The notes beneath the pieces were generated by a model. That model did not search any database and had not been told where the DNA came from. It saw only the letters and a program-made list of their open reading frames with translations. From assembly GCF_024793895.1 (NCBI RefSeq), contig NZ_JANUSB010000016.1, positions 62,001 to 126,000 of the forward strand: a DNA stretch of 64,000 nt. The letters run 5' to 3'. Below, piece after piece: positions 9,281-18,980 of the stretch. This DNA comes from Serratia sp. AKBS12 (lineage in GTDB: Bacteria; Pseudomonadota; Gammaproteobacteria; Enterobacterales; Enterobacteriaceae). The position numbers and the translations under genes are program-made. Every line of letters starts with the position of its first letter. Within the stretch, counting starts at the first letter, position 1.

Positions 9281-11458
9281 TTACTGCTTCTTATCACTCG
9301 TATAGCTGTACTGATAATATCCATAGCCGCCATAGTAATTGCTAGCGCGCTTCTCTACGGCATTTAAAATGATACCTTTAATATTAATGCCATTCTGCTC
9401 GAATCTACGGATACTGAAATCTACCTCTTTAACGGTGTTAACGCCAAAGCGAGCTACCATCAGCGATGTACCTGCCAGTCGACCTATGATTGATGCATCC
9501 GTGACCGCTAACACCGGAGGTGTATCTATGAGGATTAAGTCATAGTTATCACCAGCCCAATTAAGCAGTTCAGACAAACGGGCATGCATTAATAGCTCAG
9601 ATGGATTTGGTGGTATTTGCCCGCGAGGAATGAAGTCCATTCCCGCAATATTTGTGCTACGAATCGCCTGTTCTTTCGAAGTCTTCCCTGATAAGTAATC
9701 AGACAAACCATTCGTATGTTCAGTTCCGACTAAGGTATGCGAATAACCTTTGCGCATGTCAGCATCGATAACCAACACTCGTTGACCCGTCTGTGCTATC
9801 ACCGCAGCCAAGTTGATGCTAACGAAGGTCTTACCGATATTAGGACTGGCACCCGAGATCATGATGACATTGTTGTTTGCTTCCATCATCGCAAAGTGCA
9901 AGCTTGTCCGTAAACTACGAATAGCCTCGATAGCAAGGTCTGCTGGGTTGCCGATGGCAAGCAATGACACCGAGTCCGTCGAAGAAACTTTTCTCCCACG
10001 TTTATTTGCCAACTCAATGTCTTTCTTTTGCTGCCATTCTGATAGCGGAATGCTTGCATACACATTAATACCGTGTTCTTCCAGTGCCTCAGGATTGTCG
10101 ATTCCCTTGTGCAACATTGTCTTAAGCAACACAAAGCCAATGGAAAGAATGCCACCTACGAAGATCGCTAATAAAATTATTAAAGACTTCCTAGGTTGAA
10201 CAGGATTAATCTGCGTCAACGCGGGATCGATGATGCGTACATTACCAACTGTACTTGCTTTCGTTACGTTCAGTTCTTGTTCTTTATTCAAGAGCTGCAT
10301 GAATATTTCTTGTTCAACCTGAACATCACGCGTTAAACGTAAAATTTCCTGCTGCGTTTTTGGCATAGTACCAATGCGTTGGTTTAATTTCTTTCTTTCA
10401 TCTTCCAACGTCTGGCGTTTTTCCAACAAAGCTCTGTAGGCAGGATGCTGTTTAGTATAGAGCTTTGAAATCTCTGCTTCTCTGAAGGTCGATTCATTCA
10501 GCTGTGTTTCAACCGATACAATAGAATCCAACACTGCTTTCGTTTCTAACGAAAGATCGACAGAGTCATTCTTTTGACGGTATTTATTCAGCAAATCTTC
10601 TGATGCATCTAATTTAGCGCGTACTTCAGGAATCTGCTCTTTAAGGAAGGTCAGACTCTTACCTGCCTCTTCTGACTTGCGCTCAACGTTTTGTAAGAGA
10701 TAATTCTTCGTAATGCTATCTAATATTTCTCGGATACGGACTTGGTCATCGCCAGTGAGGCTTAACGCCAAAACACCGGTGTCTTTGCCTTTGTCCTCAA
10801 CGGTGAGATTCCTTAACAAGGTATTAATTACGTTAAGCTTCAATCTCTTGACTACTTGGAATGTAGTACCCTCATCAGCCTTGATGTCTGAAACCAGGAT
10901 ATGGATACCATTCCCCTCGGCCAAGGTGCCTACCGTACCTTTTAATACCGTCGTACCGTCAAAGCTTAATGAATACCGATTTGCTCCCAAAGACTTCAGC
11001 TCAAGAGGTTGCTCAACCAGATTTTCAGGAACGGTCAAACGACTAATCTCTACTTTGCTTGGTTCTTTGCCTGTGAGTCTTTCCCAACCACGGCCAAACA
11101 CAGGGAAGTAATCTTGACTTACCGCAATTTCAAGCTTCAGATCTTCAATGGTTTTGCCTATCACCATTCGAGAAGAAATCAGTTCAATCTCTGTTGCCGA
11201 GGCAGGCTGACTTGATGGCAACATTTGTGAAAAATCACTCAGTATCGAGTTGCCTGCATTTTGTTCTACTTGAACCATCGCATCTGCTTGGTAGATGGGA
11301 GTAGAAAAAATGGAGTAAATGATGCCTATTACGACAAAGAGTGTTGTAACACCTGTAATTAACCATCGATGGTCGAGTAAAACACCTACAAGGCGACTTA
11401 AATCAATTTCATCATGATCGTTGGCCGGTGATAAGCCTGCTTTAGTATTATCAGTCAT
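9281..11458 (-). CDS. wzc: Polysaccharide copolymerase and tyrosine autokinase Wzc
   Basis: 725 residues in the Wzc layout. A cytoplasmic start and a first membrane helix (about residues 32-52) come first, then a large periplasmic domain with coiled-coil character. The proline-rich NPVQPRKS precedes the second helix (about 425-445), and a BY-kinase domain follows. Walker A is SGASPNIGKT near residue 540, Walker A' is VLVIDADMRKG and Walker B is LILIDTPPV. The C-terminal tail holds seven tyrosines in YYGGYGYYQYSY, the autophosphorylation cluster. It controls chain length and export together with Wza, and cycles through phosphorylation by itself and dephosphorylation by Wzb. It starts 12 bp after wzb, and a hairpin follows its stop. 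Length matches E. coli Wzc (about 720). Confidence 0.97.
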   Translation of the reverse strand: MTDNTKAGLSPANDHDEIDLSRLVGVLLDHRWLITGVTTLFVVIGIIYSIFSTPIYQADAMVQVEQNAGNSILSDFSQMLPSSQPASATEIELISSRMVIGKTIEDLKLEIAVSQDYFPVFGRGWERLTGKEPSKVEISRLTVPENLVEQPLELKSLGANRYSLSFDGTTVLKGTVGTLAEGNGIHILVSDIKADEGTTFQVVKRLKLNVINTLLRNLTVEDKGKDTGVLALSLTGDDQVRIREILDSITKNYLLQNVERKSEEAGKSLTFLKEQIPEVRAKLDASEDLLNKYRQKNDSVDLSLETKAVLDSIVSVETQLNESTFREAEISKLYTKQHPAYRALLEKRQTLEDERKKLNQRIGTMPKTQQEILRLTRDVQVEQEIFMQLLNKEQELNVTKASTVGNVRIIDPALTQINPVQPRKSLIILLAIFVGGILSIGFVLLKTMLHKGIDNPEALEEHGINVYASIPLSEWQQKKDIELANKRGRKVSSTDSVSLLAIGNPADLAIEAIRSLRTSLHFAMMEANNNVIMISGASPNIGKTFVSINLAAVIAQTGQRVLVIDADMRKGYSHTLVGTEHTNGLSDYLSGKTSKEQAIRSTNIAGMDFIPRGQIPPNPSELLMHARLSELLNWAGDNYDLILIDTPPVLAVTDASIIGRLAGTSLMVARFGVNTVKEVDFSIRRFEQNGINIKGIILNAVEKRASNYYGGYGYYQYSYTSDKKQ

Positions 11459-11470
11459 TGTGATCTCTGG

Positions 11471-11905
11471 TTAACGATTTAGTGCCTGCGCCCATTTCTG
11501 AGCAGCTTCATCAATAAGACGATAGACAAACTCAAATGCCTCAGAGCTTTTTCTATATGGATCAGGGATTTCCTTCTGCCCGAGCCAATGAGCCAAGAGC
11601 ATTGTCTTTCCTCGCACTTCCGGTGCCAGCTGGCAAACGGCATCAATATGCCCTTTCTCCATCACCAGAATTAGCGAGTATTCTCGACACATTTCTTTAG
11701 TCAGTTGTCTAGCAGTATGCCCTTCTAGGCTTAAATGATTTTTTTCTGCTATCGCAACAGCACTGGCATCAGCACCGTGCCCTACCAAAGCGGAAATTCC
11801 TGCTGACGCGATGCGTTTCTCCGGCAAATATTTCAACAACAATCTCTCTGCTGTAGGGGAGCGGCATATATTTCCTACGCAAACAAGAAGAATAGAGTCA
11901 AACAT
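11471..11905 (-). CDS. wzb: Low-molecular-weight protein tyrosine phosphatase Wzb
   Basis: 144 residues. The P-loop CVGNICRSPT near the N terminus is the C-X5-R-S/T active site, with Cys as nucleophile, and DPYRKS near residue 118 provides the general acid Asp. Wzb removes phosphate from the C-terminal tyrosines of Wzc, which is needed for capsule assembly. It sits between wza and wzc with gaps of 8 and 12 bp, the invariant order of group 1-type capsule and colanic acid loci. ATG 11905 has an AGGGATT ribosome site. Length agrees with E. coli Wzb (147). Confidence 0.96.
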   Translation of the reverse strand: MFDSILLVCVGNICRSPTAERLLLKYLPEKRIASAGISALVGHGADASAVAIAEKNHLSLEGHTARQLTKEMCREYSLILVMEKGHIDAVCQLAPEVRGKTMLLAHWLGQKEIPDPYRKSSEAFEFVYRLIDEAAQKWAQALNR

Positions 11906-11913
11906 AGTAATCC

Positions 11914-13050
11914 CTATGGCCAGTTGCGAACACGCAGCGACCCTTCAGTTAGATCATTGAAGCTAGCGATTGTCGGCGCTAATTGCGAGATCAAACGGTT
12001 CCAGCGTGCGATTGGCGCTGCTGTGACGTAAACGATATCATAAGGTTGCAGTTTGAACTCTGCCCCCATGACCAGTGCAGTGGCATCAGCCATATTCAGC
12101 TGGTAGATATCCGCCAATTTTTCGCCGGCGCTACCGTGTAATGGTCGAATGACGAATATACCTGTTGCGTCCGAAGTTGTTTGAGAAATGCCCTGGGTAT
12201 TTCCCAATGCCTCAGTCAACGACATCCCACTGCGATCCATTTTTAACGTAGCTGGAGCTTTCACTTCCCCCATCACGAACACTTTCAGATCGTCATTACG
12301 CGGAATATACAGGATATCGCCAGGATAGAGCAGGCGGTTTTGCGTCAGATCGCCATTTTGCATCAGTCGCTGTAAGGAAAGGCTCTGTTCTTTGCCGTTA
12401 TGGGTCAGCACGATATTGCGCCAATCGGCATTTTCCGTCAGGCCGCCGGCGGCGTTGATGGCATCCATAACCGTCAGTGGGACGTTGGTGATAGGTTGCT
12501 GGCCGGATTTGGCGACTTCGCCGGTAACATAGGCTTTTTGCGAACGGAATGCCGCAATATTAACGTCAACCTGAGGGCTTTCGATAAACTGGGCCAGACG
12601 GTTGGCTATTTGATCGCGGATCTGCGAAACCGTTTTGCCGACCACGTTCACCTTGCCGATATACGGATAGAAGATGCTGCCATCGGAATGCACCCAGTTG
12701 CCGGTATCGCTGGCGCTACGGTACTGCCCCGCCGGGGTGGTCAATTCCGGGTGATCCCAGACGGTGACGTTCAATACGTCGCCAACGCCGATGCGATATT
12801 CATACTTACGCAGCGTTGCGTCTAACTCGTTATTGGGTTGGGCAATCACTTTCTCGGGGCGCATGCGGTCAAGCAGCTTCGGCGTCATCGGATATATATT
12901 GACCAACTTGTCAATGTCGAAGTCCGCATCTTCCTGCTTGACAACATCCTTGCCTGATGACGAGAGGTGGGTCCCCGGGAATACGGTGCAACCGCTGAGT
13001 ATGCTGAGTGATACCAGTAGCGATATCATTTTCAATTGTCGTTTTGCCAT
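11914..13050 (-). CDS. wza: Outer-membrane polysaccharide export lipoprotein Wza
   Basis: 378 residues from ATG 13050; one codon further upstream is TTG, and ATG is preferred. A lipoprotein signal ends in LSILSGC, placing the lipidated Cys near residue 21. The body is closely like E. coli Wza: [24 protein letters not shown] (Poly_export domain), the SLBB repeats [19 protein letters not shown] and [12 protein letters not shown], and the C-terminal RWNRLISQL, which in Wza is the amphipathic helix forming the outer-membrane pore. It forms the octameric export channel contacting Wzc. It is separated from galF by an unusually long 441-bp untranslated gap. Confidence 0.97.
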   Translation of the reverse strand: MAKRQLKMISLLVSLSILSGCTVFPGTHLSSSGKDVVKQEDADFDIDKLVNIYPMTPKLLDRMRPEKVIAQPNNELDATLRKYEYRIGVGDVLNVTVWDHPELTTPAGQYRSASDTGNWVHSDGSIFYPYIGKVNVVGKTVSQIRDQIANRLAQFIESPQVDVNIAAFRSQKAYVTGEVAKSGQQPITNVPLTVMDAINAAGGLTENADWRNIVLTHNGKEQSLSLQRLMQNGDLTQNRLLYPGDILYIPRNDDLKVFVMGEVKAPATLKMDRSGMSLTEALGNTQGISQTTSDATGIFVIRPLHGSAGEKLADIYQLNMADATALVMGAEFKLQPYDIVYVTAAPIARWNRLISQLAPTIASFNDLTEGSLRVRNWP

Positions 13051-13491
13051 CAAATTTTCATCACTTCATAGTAAATGTATCTGCAAAGCTACAATACTAG
13101 CCAGCCTTGGCCTCGTCGCTGTAGCTTTACCAATATGCCTCGGTATATTTCCCCTGCGCGTATGAGGAAAACCCGTAATAAAACTTACAGCGTTTATCTG
13201 TTATTGAATTAGATAACGGTATTGTTATTAACAAGCATAACGTACAAAAAGACACCAGCAGCACGCCACGTTCGCTGTTGAACACACTCTCTGTTGCCTT
13301 ATTTGTAACCGCTCACCGCTTATTGGCTTTGCCACAACGCCAATCCGGATAGCCCCACGGCTTACGGCTCAATACTCAGTAACAGAATGTATACCATTAT
13401 ACAAAATGAAACAGTGACTTTTCCTTAAAATTAACTAACGTGACAGGATCCCCGTCAATAAATACTGATCAAACGAGGATCGCAGGTCAAA
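13051..13491 (-). other. 441-bp non-coding gap between galF and wza
   Basis: No credible gene lies on either strand. On the minus strand a perfect TATAAT occurs at 13401-13396 without a matching -35 hexamer, so an extra wza promoter with a roughly 340-nt leader is possible. Small inverted repeats are present, for example ATTGGC/GCCAAT at 13322-13327 and 13339-13344. A stretch at 13118-13138 resembles the first half of a JUMPstart element with two inserted dinucleotides but lacks the ops core. No strong terminator is visible between galF and wza. Confidence 0.6.
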
Positions 13492-14385
13492 TTACAGCGT
13501 CAGTTGATTGGCCCAGGCCTGAAACGCCTGTCCCTGAGTCGGGTGGCGCAGACCATAGGTGACAAACGCTTTTAGGTAGCCAAGTTTCTCGCCACAGTTA
13601 AACGATTCTCCCACCAGCTCCATCGCCTCAACCGGCTTGTTTTTCAATAATGACGCGATGGCGTCAGTCAGCTGGATACGGCCCCAGGCTCCGGGTTCGG
13701 TCTGCTCGAGTATCGGCCAGATATCGGCTGACAGCACATAACGGCCAACGGCAGAGTAGTTTGAACGCAGCTGGATTTCACGACCCGGCTTTTCGATAAT
13801 CGAGGTCATACGGGCACTTTCACCCGGTTGCAGCGAATTGGTCTCGCATTCTACGACCGAGTAATCGTGCAACACGTTTTCGTCTGCTGCCTGTACCAGA
13901 ACCTGGCTGAGGCCGGTCTGTTCAAAACGCGAAATCATGTGCGGCAGATTGTCTTTGCTCAAGTCGGCTTTGGCATCGTCCAGCAGAATATCCGGCAACA
14001 ACACCACGAACGGTGAATCGCCCACCAGCGGTTTGGCACACAGCACCGCGTGCCCGAGCCCTTTCGGCTGCCCCTGGCGGATATGCATCAACGTCACGCC
14101 TTTCGGGCAGATTGACTGCACTTCGTCCAGCAATTGACGTTTCACCCGCGCTTCAAGCATCGCTTCCAGTTCAAAAGACGTATCGAAGTGATTTTCGATG
14201 GCATTTTTAGAAGAATGCGTAACCAGAATGATCTCTTTGATGCCGGCGGCCACGCATTCATTCACGATATATTGAATTAATGGTTTATCAACGATCGGCA
14301 ACATTTCCTTCGGAATCGCCTTGGTAGCCGGCAGCATGCGCATACCCAGACCAGCAACAGGAATAACGGCTTTCAACTTGGTCAT
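13492..14385 (-). CDS. galF: GalF, UTP-glucose-1-phosphate uridylyltransferase paralogue
   Basis: 297 residues. The start is placed at ATG 14385, where GAGGATT gives a good ribosome site and the product begins [20 protein letters not shown] as in E. coli GalF. The frame stays open 13 codons further upstream without a ribosome site. Two marks separate it from GalU: GLGMRMLP where GalU has GLGTRMLP, and [13 protein letters not shown] where GalU has [14 protein letters not shown]. coli GalF has little activity by itself and is thought to modulate UDP-glucose supply for surface polysaccharides. Here the Arg of GLGxR, which is lost in E. coli GalF (GLGMHML), is kept, so some activity is conceivable. 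It lies 39 bp after galU. Confidence 0.92.
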   Translation of the reverse strand: MTKLKAVIPVAGLGMRMLPATKAIPKEMLPIVDKPLIQYIVNECVAAGIKEIILVTHSSKNAIENHFDTSFELEAMLEARVKRQLLDEVQSICPKGVTLMHIRQGQPKGLGHAVLCAKPLVGDSPFVVLLPDILLDDAKADLSKDNLPHMISRFEQTGLSQVLVQAADENVLHDYSVVECETNSLQPGESARMTSIIEKPGREIQLRSNYSAVGRYVLSADIWPILEQTEPGAWGRIQLTDAIASLLKNKPVEAMELVGESFNCGEKLGYLKAFVTYGLRHPTQGQAFQAWANQLTL

Positions 14386-14424
14386 GGTAATCCTCTTCAA
14401 ATATTGTGATCGTGCAGGCGTCAC

Positions 14425-15324
14425 TCAGGGTTGTTTCAACGCCTGTTTTAACCACTGGCTAAAACCTTCGCCTTCGGTTTTATGACGCAAACCATATTGT
14501 ACAAATGCTTTCATATATCCCAGTTTATCGCCACAGTCGTGTGATTTACCGCTCATGTGAAAAGCTTCAACGGTTTCCTGATCCATCAGCATGGCGATGG
14601 AGTCGGTCAACTGAATTTCGTTACCGGCCCCCGGCGGGGTTTTCTCCAGCAGCGGCCAGATATCTGCCGACAGCACATAACGGCCCACCACCGCCAGGTT
14701 CGACGGAGCCTCGTCACGCGCCGGCTTTTCAACCACCGCGCTCATCGGGGTGCTTTCCCCGGCCGCAAGCGCCACGCCGCCACAGTCAACCACGCCGTAT
14801 TTCGACACGTCTTCTTCTGGCACCGGCTCAACCATAATCTGGCTATAGCCGGTTTCAGCAAAGCGCTCGATCATCTTGGCCAGGTTTTCCTTGCGCAAAT
14901 CGGCGGTAGCGTCATCAAGCAATACGTCCGGCAGCAAGACTACAAACGGCTCGTCACCTACCATCGGCTTGGCACACAGCACCGCGTGGCCCAAGCCTTT
15001 TGCCTGCCCCTGTCGCACCTGCATCACCGTCACGTCCGGCGGGCAAATGCTTTGCACTTCCTCCAGCAATTGACGCTTGACGCGTGATTCCAGTACGGCT
15101 TCCAGCTCAAAAGAGGTGTCGAAGTGGTTTTCGATGGCATTTTTAGACGAATGGGTCACCAGCACGATGTCTTTGATACCTGCGGCCACGCATTCATTAA
15201 CAATATACTGAATCAATGGCTTATCGACCACCGGCAACATTTCTTTGGGAATGGCTTTCGTTGCAGGCAGCATTCGTGTTCCCAAACCCGCCACGGGGAT
15301 TACAGCTTTCAGTCTCTTTTGCAT
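14425..15324 (-). CDS. galU: UTP-glucose-1-phosphate uridylyltransferase GalU
   Basis: 299 residues. The nucleotide-binding motif [19 protein letters not shown] is intact, with [11 protein letters not shown] and the sugar-binding EKPARDE later in the chain, and [13 protein letters not shown] is GalU-type. It makes UDP-glucose from UTP and glucose-1-phosphate, the precursor for capsule, LPS core and galactose metabolism. As first gene after the JUMPstart element it appears to open the capsule operon, so precursor supply and polymer export may be controlled together. It and galF form a tandem pair closely similar along their length, probably an old duplication. Confidence 0.95.
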   Translation of the reverse strand: MQKRLKAVIPVAGLGTRMLPATKAIPKEMLPVVDKPLIQYIVNECVAAGIKDIVLVTHSSKNAIENHFDTSFELEAVLESRVKRQLLEEVQSICPPDVTVMQVRQGQAKGLGHAVLCAKPMVGDEPFVVLLPDVLLDDATADLRKENLAKMIERFAETGYSQIMVEPVPEEDVSKYGVVDCGGVALAAGESTPMSAVVEKPARDEAPSNLAVVGRYVLSADIWPLLEKTPPGAGNEIQLTDSIAMLMDQETVEAFHMSGKSHDCGDKLGYMKAFVQYGLRHKTEGEGFSQWLKQALKQP

Positions 15325-15411
15325 CTTATTTACCTACAATCAAATAACTTATAAATGTAGCTCAATCAAACCACTCTGGCGTGATTTGCCTGCATATCAG
15401 CAGCGTTCAGA

Positions 15412-15449
15412 CACGCTACCGCCCTTGGCTTTCAGCTACCAATGCACTG
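15412..15449 (-). promoter_or_regulatory. JUMPstart element with ops core
   Basis: Read on the minus strand, the element begins CAGTGCATTGGTAGCTG, continues AAAGCCAAG and ends in GGCGGTAGCGTG (15423-15412), the operon polarity suppressor core. This 38-bp arrangement is the classical JUMPstart found upstream of capsule, O-antigen and other surface polymer operons, where ops pauses polymerase and recruits the antiterminator RfaH. It lies 88 bp before galU, implying that the whole galU-galF-wza-wzb-wzc-wzx operon is under RfaH control. RfaH itself is not in the window. Confidence 0.93.
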
Positions 15450-15559
15450 TCATCGATGTCCTGCGGCCGGCTTTCTTGTTCCCGGGCTCGCCTGGTATTC
15501 CGTCACTGTGTTGCCGTAAGTGGTATACAGCTCACAGAAAACTAAAAAAGAAGTATGTC

Positions 15560-15587
15560 CTTATAAGTAAACGATGATACTTGTTAA
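15560..15587 (-). promoter_or_regulatory. Probable promoter of the galU-capsule operon
   Basis: On the minus strand TTAACA (15587-15582) and TATAAG (15565-15560) are separated by 16 bases. Each matches the sigma-70 hexamer at five of six positions. Start of transcription would be near 15553, giving a leader of about 230 nt that contains the JUMPstart element. Position upstream of JUMPstart is what is expected. Read by eye, not tested. Confidence 0.5.
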
Positions 15588-15599
15588 CGTTTATGTGGC

Positions 15600-15610
15600 T
15601 AAGATTCTTA
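15600..15610. promoter_or_regulatory. Candidate Rcs-type binding box
   Basis: The 11-base palindrome TAAGATTCTTA lies 12 bp upstream of the putative -35 of the capsule promoter. On the minus strand it reads TAAGAATCTTA, and its first seven bases equal the start of the RcsAB box consensus (TAAGAATATTCCTA). Rcs control of wza-type loci is established in E. coli and its relatives. The second half matches poorly, so this is only a candidate. Confidence 0.35.
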
Positions 15611-15998
15611 TACTATTGCGGTATCGATACAAGCCAAACATGGCCAATTGGTACCCTTTTCAGAATAAGACTACCAAAGCAGGGATATTTAACGTTTTTT
15701 TGCCACAGAATGCCAATGCAACCGCTTGATTTAATTGATCTTATATGGCAACCACTTTAAATGAATTGCCAAAATCGCCATGATAATTCGTCCAGTTTTG
15801 CGTACTGAAACGCTTTTTTTCTCGTAAAATTCAGACTATGCCTCACTTTTGCGGATGGATTTATACGCAATCAAAACGCATAAAAAACCAACGCCTGTCT
15901 CATCACGCCTTCAGATCCTGATTTGAATTTTCCCCTCTCAGCACCCATCATTCTCTTTGCGGCATAAGCCGTTGAACAAATAAGGTGCAAACGGGCGT

Positions 15999-17579
15999 AT
16001 GGAATGGATCGCTGATCCAACAATCTGGGCGGGTTTGGCCACGCTGGTGGTGCTGGAAATCGTCCTGGGAATCGATAACCTCATTTTCATTGCCATCCTG
16101 GCGGAAAAGCTGCCCAGGCAGCAGCGTGACAAGGCTCGGGTAGTCGGTCTGCTGCTGGCGCTGTTGATGCGCCTGGTATTGCTGGCCTCCATCTCCTGGC
16201 TGTCAACGCTGACCAAGCCTCTGTTTACCCTGCTGGATCAGCCGTTCAGCGGCCGCGATCTGATCATGCTCACCGGCGGGATATTCCTATTGTTCAAAGC
16301 GACGATGGAACTGAACGAACGGCTGGAAGGCAAAGACGAAGAGCAACAGGGACAGCGCAAAGGCGCGCGTTTTTGGCCGGTAGTGGCGCAGATCGTGGTG
16401 CTTGACGCCGTATTCTCGCTGGATTCGGTGATTACCGCAGTGGGAATGGTTGATCATCTGGCGGTAATGATGCTGGCAGTGTGTATCGCCATCGGCTTGA
16501 TGCTGTTAGCCAGCAAGCCACTCACACGCTTTGTTAACGCTCATCCCACTATCGTTATCCTGTGCCTGAGCTTCTTGCTGATGATCGGCTTCAGTCTGGT
16601 GGCCGAAGGGTTCGGCTACCATATTCCCAAAGGATACCTGTATGCGGCGATTGGCTTCTCGGTAATGATTGAGGCGCTCAACCAGCTGGCACAGTTTAAC
16701 CGCCGACGCTTCCTGTCCAAGGTTAGACCGCTGCGTGAACGTACCGCCGAGGCGGTGCTGCGGATGCTGAGTGGCAGGCATGAGGATGCCGAAGTCGACC
16801 GGGAATCTGCCGATCTGCTGGCCGACAGCGAAGGCGAAGAGATCTTTAATCAACAGGAACGGCATATGATCGAGCGGGTGCTTGGCATGGCGCAACGCAC
16901 GGTCAGCAGCATCATGACATCACGCCATGACGTTGAATATCTTGAGCTTAACGATCCACAGCAGAAACTCAGACAGTTGCTGGAAAAAAACCAGCATACG
17001 CGCATCGTGGTAACTGAAGACAGCGCCAGCGATGAGCCGCTCGGCGTGATACACACCATCGACGTGCTGAAACAGCAGTTGACGCAGCAGTCGCTGGATC
17101 TGCGCAGTCTAATCCGCCAACCGCTGATTTTCCCAGAGCAACTGACGCTGCTTGGCGCGCTGGAGCAATTTCGGCAGGCGCAGACCCATTTTGCCTTTGT
17201 GGTCGACGAATTTGGTTCAGTGGAAGGTATCGTTACCCTGACTGACGTGATGGAAACCATCGCCGGTAACCTGCCGGAGGCCGATGGCGAGCTGGACCCG
17301 CGACATGACATTCAGCAGACAGATGATGGAGGCTGGATTGCTAATGGTTTTATGCCGCTGGAGGATTTGGTGATTTATCTGCCGTTGCCACTGGAGGAAA
17401 AGCGCGAATACCACACCCTGGCCGGGTTACTGATGGAACATTGCCAGCGCATTCCGCAGGAGGGGGAACGGTTGACGATAGGCGACTATCTGTTTGTGCC
17501 ATTGGAAATCAACAGTCATCGCATCATGCGGGTGAAAATCACGCCGCTAGCCCCACCCGACCCGGATTATGAGGTCTGA
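15999..17579 (+). CDS. yegH: YegH, TerC-domain membrane protein with CBS and CorC domains
   Basis: 526 residues, against 527 in E. coli YegH. Residues 1 to about 220 form a TerC-like membrane domain of seven or so helices containing [13 protein letters not shown] and [12 protein letters not shown], whose acidic residues are conserved in the family. A pair of CBS domains follows (about 300-420, from [11 protein letters not shown] to [19 protein letters not shown]). A CorC/HlyC transporter-associated domain closes the protein. The exact function is unknown; TerC relatives are implicated in metal handling. Its position beside the wza locus and asmA is the same as in E. coli. It converges with dcuC. 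Confidence 0.93.
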   Translation: MEWIADPTIWAGLATLVVLEIVLGIDNLIFIAILAEKLPRQQRDKARVVGLLLALLMRLVLLASISWLSTLTKPLFTLLDQPFSGRDLIMLTGGIFLLFKATMELNERLEGKDEEQQGQRKGARFWPVVAQIVVLDAVFSLDSVITAVGMVDHLAVMMLAVCIAIGLMLLASKPLTRFVNAHPTIVILCLSFLLMIGFSLVAEGFGYHIPKGYLYAAIGFSVMIEALNQLAQFNRRRFLSKVRPLRERTAEAVLRMLSGRHEDAEVDRESADLLADSEGEEIFNQQERHMIERVLGMAQRTVSSIMTSRHDVEYLELNDPQQKLRQLLEKNQHTRIVVTEDSASDEPLGVIHTIDVLKQQLTQQSLDLRSLIRQPLIFPEQLTLLGALEQFRQAQTHFAFVVDEFGSVEGIVTLTDVMETIAGNLPEADGELDPRHDIQQTDDGGWIANGFMPLEDLVIYLPLPLEEKREYHTLAGLLMEHCQRIPQEGERLTIGDYLFVPLEINSHRIMRVKITPLAPPDPDYEV

Positions 17580-17584
17580 ATCTC

Positions 17585-17611
17585 GCCGGGCACGCGCCTC
17601 CCGTGCCCGGC
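17585..17611. terminator. Hairpin between convergent yegH and dcuC
   Basis: Perfect 10-base arms GCCGGGCACG (17585-17594) and its complement (17602-17611) with a seven-base loop lie between the two converging stops. There is no T-tract on either side, so it may act as a roadblock or RNA-end protector rather than as a classic intrinsic terminator. Confidence 0.6.
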
Positions 17612-17621
17612 CACCTGACGA

Positions 17622-18980
17622 TTACAAATGCACTGGCACCAGCAACTCGGTTGCCACCACCACTACGATCAGTCCGACAATCACCGGCACCGAGGTACGC
17701 TTAACCACTTCAAACGGAGAGATTTTTGCCATGCCGGCAACCGCTACCACCACACCGGACACCGGCGACAGCGTACGACCCAGGTTGGAGGCCTGTAACA
17801 TTGGGATCACCAGATACGCCGGGTTGACGCCCATCTGCGCGGCCAGCTTCGGGATCAGTTCAACAAAGGCATAAAACGGCGCATTGCCGGAGCCGGTAGT
17901 CATCGCAGCCAGCATGGTGATCACCACCAATACCAGCATCATGATGATGCCCCCGGTACCGAATGACTGTGCCATGCCTATCAGGCCGCTGATAAAGCCA
18001 ATGGTGCTCAGCCCCTGGGCAAACACCCCGGCAGCCACCAGCAGCATCACCACGCTGGCAAAGGCATCCGCCATGCCGCGGTAGGCTACTTCCAAACCGC
18101 TGAACACCGCTTTGGCATCAAAGCTGCGCACAAACTCGATCAGCGCCGCCAGCAGCATGCACAGCACCAATACGGTAATAATGTGCAGTTCCGGCCCCCA
18201 CTTGCCGTCAAACACCAGCACGCCGAGGATCGGCGTAAATGGCAGCACGGCGTAAAAACCCGGCGCATGGGTGGAAATTTCACTGACATCCATGATGTGA
18301 TGCTGTTCGTTGCTTTTGTTGTCCAGATAGCGTTGCCAAAAGTAATGCGCCACCGCCATGCAGGCAATCGCGGCAATCGAAATCGGTAGAGTGGTCTTGA
18401 AGGCGAAGTCAACCAACGGCATTTCAGCCGCTTTGGCCGCCAGTACCACGTCACCGGAGGTCGGCGCCAGAATGATCGCCGCCGGCGAGGCGCAAATGGC
18501 CGCTGCCGCGCCACGACTGATACCAACGTTGACCATCAGTGGGAACAGCGTTGCCATCAGCAATACCCCCAGACCGGTGGCAGAAGACACCGCCAGCGAC
18601 ATCAGACAGGCGACAATATAGGCAGCAACCATCAGTAAATACGGCGAGTTGATCATTTGTAACGGACGGGACGCCAGCTTGACCACCATATCGTTGGCGC
18701 CGATGTGAGTCATGTAGGCGGCAAAGCCACACAGCATCATGATCATCATGCCAAGATCGCCACCGCGGCTCATCAACAGGATTTTGACGTATTCGAGGAT
18801 ATCGGTCGCACCCCAACCGGTCGCAGTGGCGCTGGCTGGCAACACGTTTTTGCCCATCGCCACGCTGATTGCCAATAACAGCAAGCCACCGACCATCAAC
18901 ACACCGGTAGCAGAATAGCCCTTGATGATGTAACGCCCCACCCCCACCGCCACGATCACCCCAATCAGAAGCTCTATCAT
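17622..18980 (-). CDS. dcuC: C4-dicarboxylate transporter DcuC
   Basis: 452 residues from ATG 18980, where MIELLIGV matches the E. coli start and an AGGGGA ribosome site precedes it. The open frame upstream has neither. About 12-14 membrane helices are visible. Long blocks are near-identical to E. coli DcuC, for example VKILLMSRGGDLGMMIMMLC, SPAAIILAPTSGDVVLAA and MLQASNLGRTLSPVSGVVVA. It exports succinate and exchanges C4-dicarboxylates during anaerobic growth. A candidate promoter on the minus strand (TTGACA then TATACT, about 15 bases apart, around 19050-19080) overlaps TTGACN4GTCAT, a loose FNR-like match that I would not rely on. Confidence 0.96.
   Translation of the reverse strand: MIELLIGVIVAVGVGRYIIKGYSATGVLMVGGLLLLAISVAMGKNVLPASATATGWGATDILEYVKILLMSRGGDLGMMIMMLCGFAAYMTHIGANDMVVKLASRPLQMINSPYLLMVAAYIVACLMSLAVSSATGLGVLLMATLFPLMVNVGISRGAAAAICASPAAIILAPTSGDVVLAAKAAEMPLVDFAFKTTLPISIAAIACMAVAHYFWQRYLDNKSNEQHHIMDVSEISTHAPGFYAVLPFTPILGVLVFDGKWGPELHIITVLVLCMLLAALIEFVRSFDAKAVFSGLEVAYRGMADAFASVVMLLVAAGVFAQGLSTIGFISGLIGMAQSFGTGGIIMMLVLVVITMLAAMTTGSGNAPFYAFVELIPKLAAQMGVNPAYLVIPMLQASNLGRTLSPVSGVVVAVAGMAKISPFEVVKRTSVPVIVGLIVVVVATELLVPVHL

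Larger units (their letters stand above)
15325..15998. other. 674-bp regulatory region between galU and yegH
   Basis: Divergent control region with no supported gene. Reading the minus strand toward galU there is an Rcs-like palindrome (15600-15610), a sigma-70-type promoter (15587-15560), a long leader, and the JUMPstart/ops element (15449-15412), then about 87 nt to the galU start. The right part (15620-15998) is AT-rich and presumably carries the yegH promoter, but I could not choose one convincing -35/-10 pair. Confidence 0.7.
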
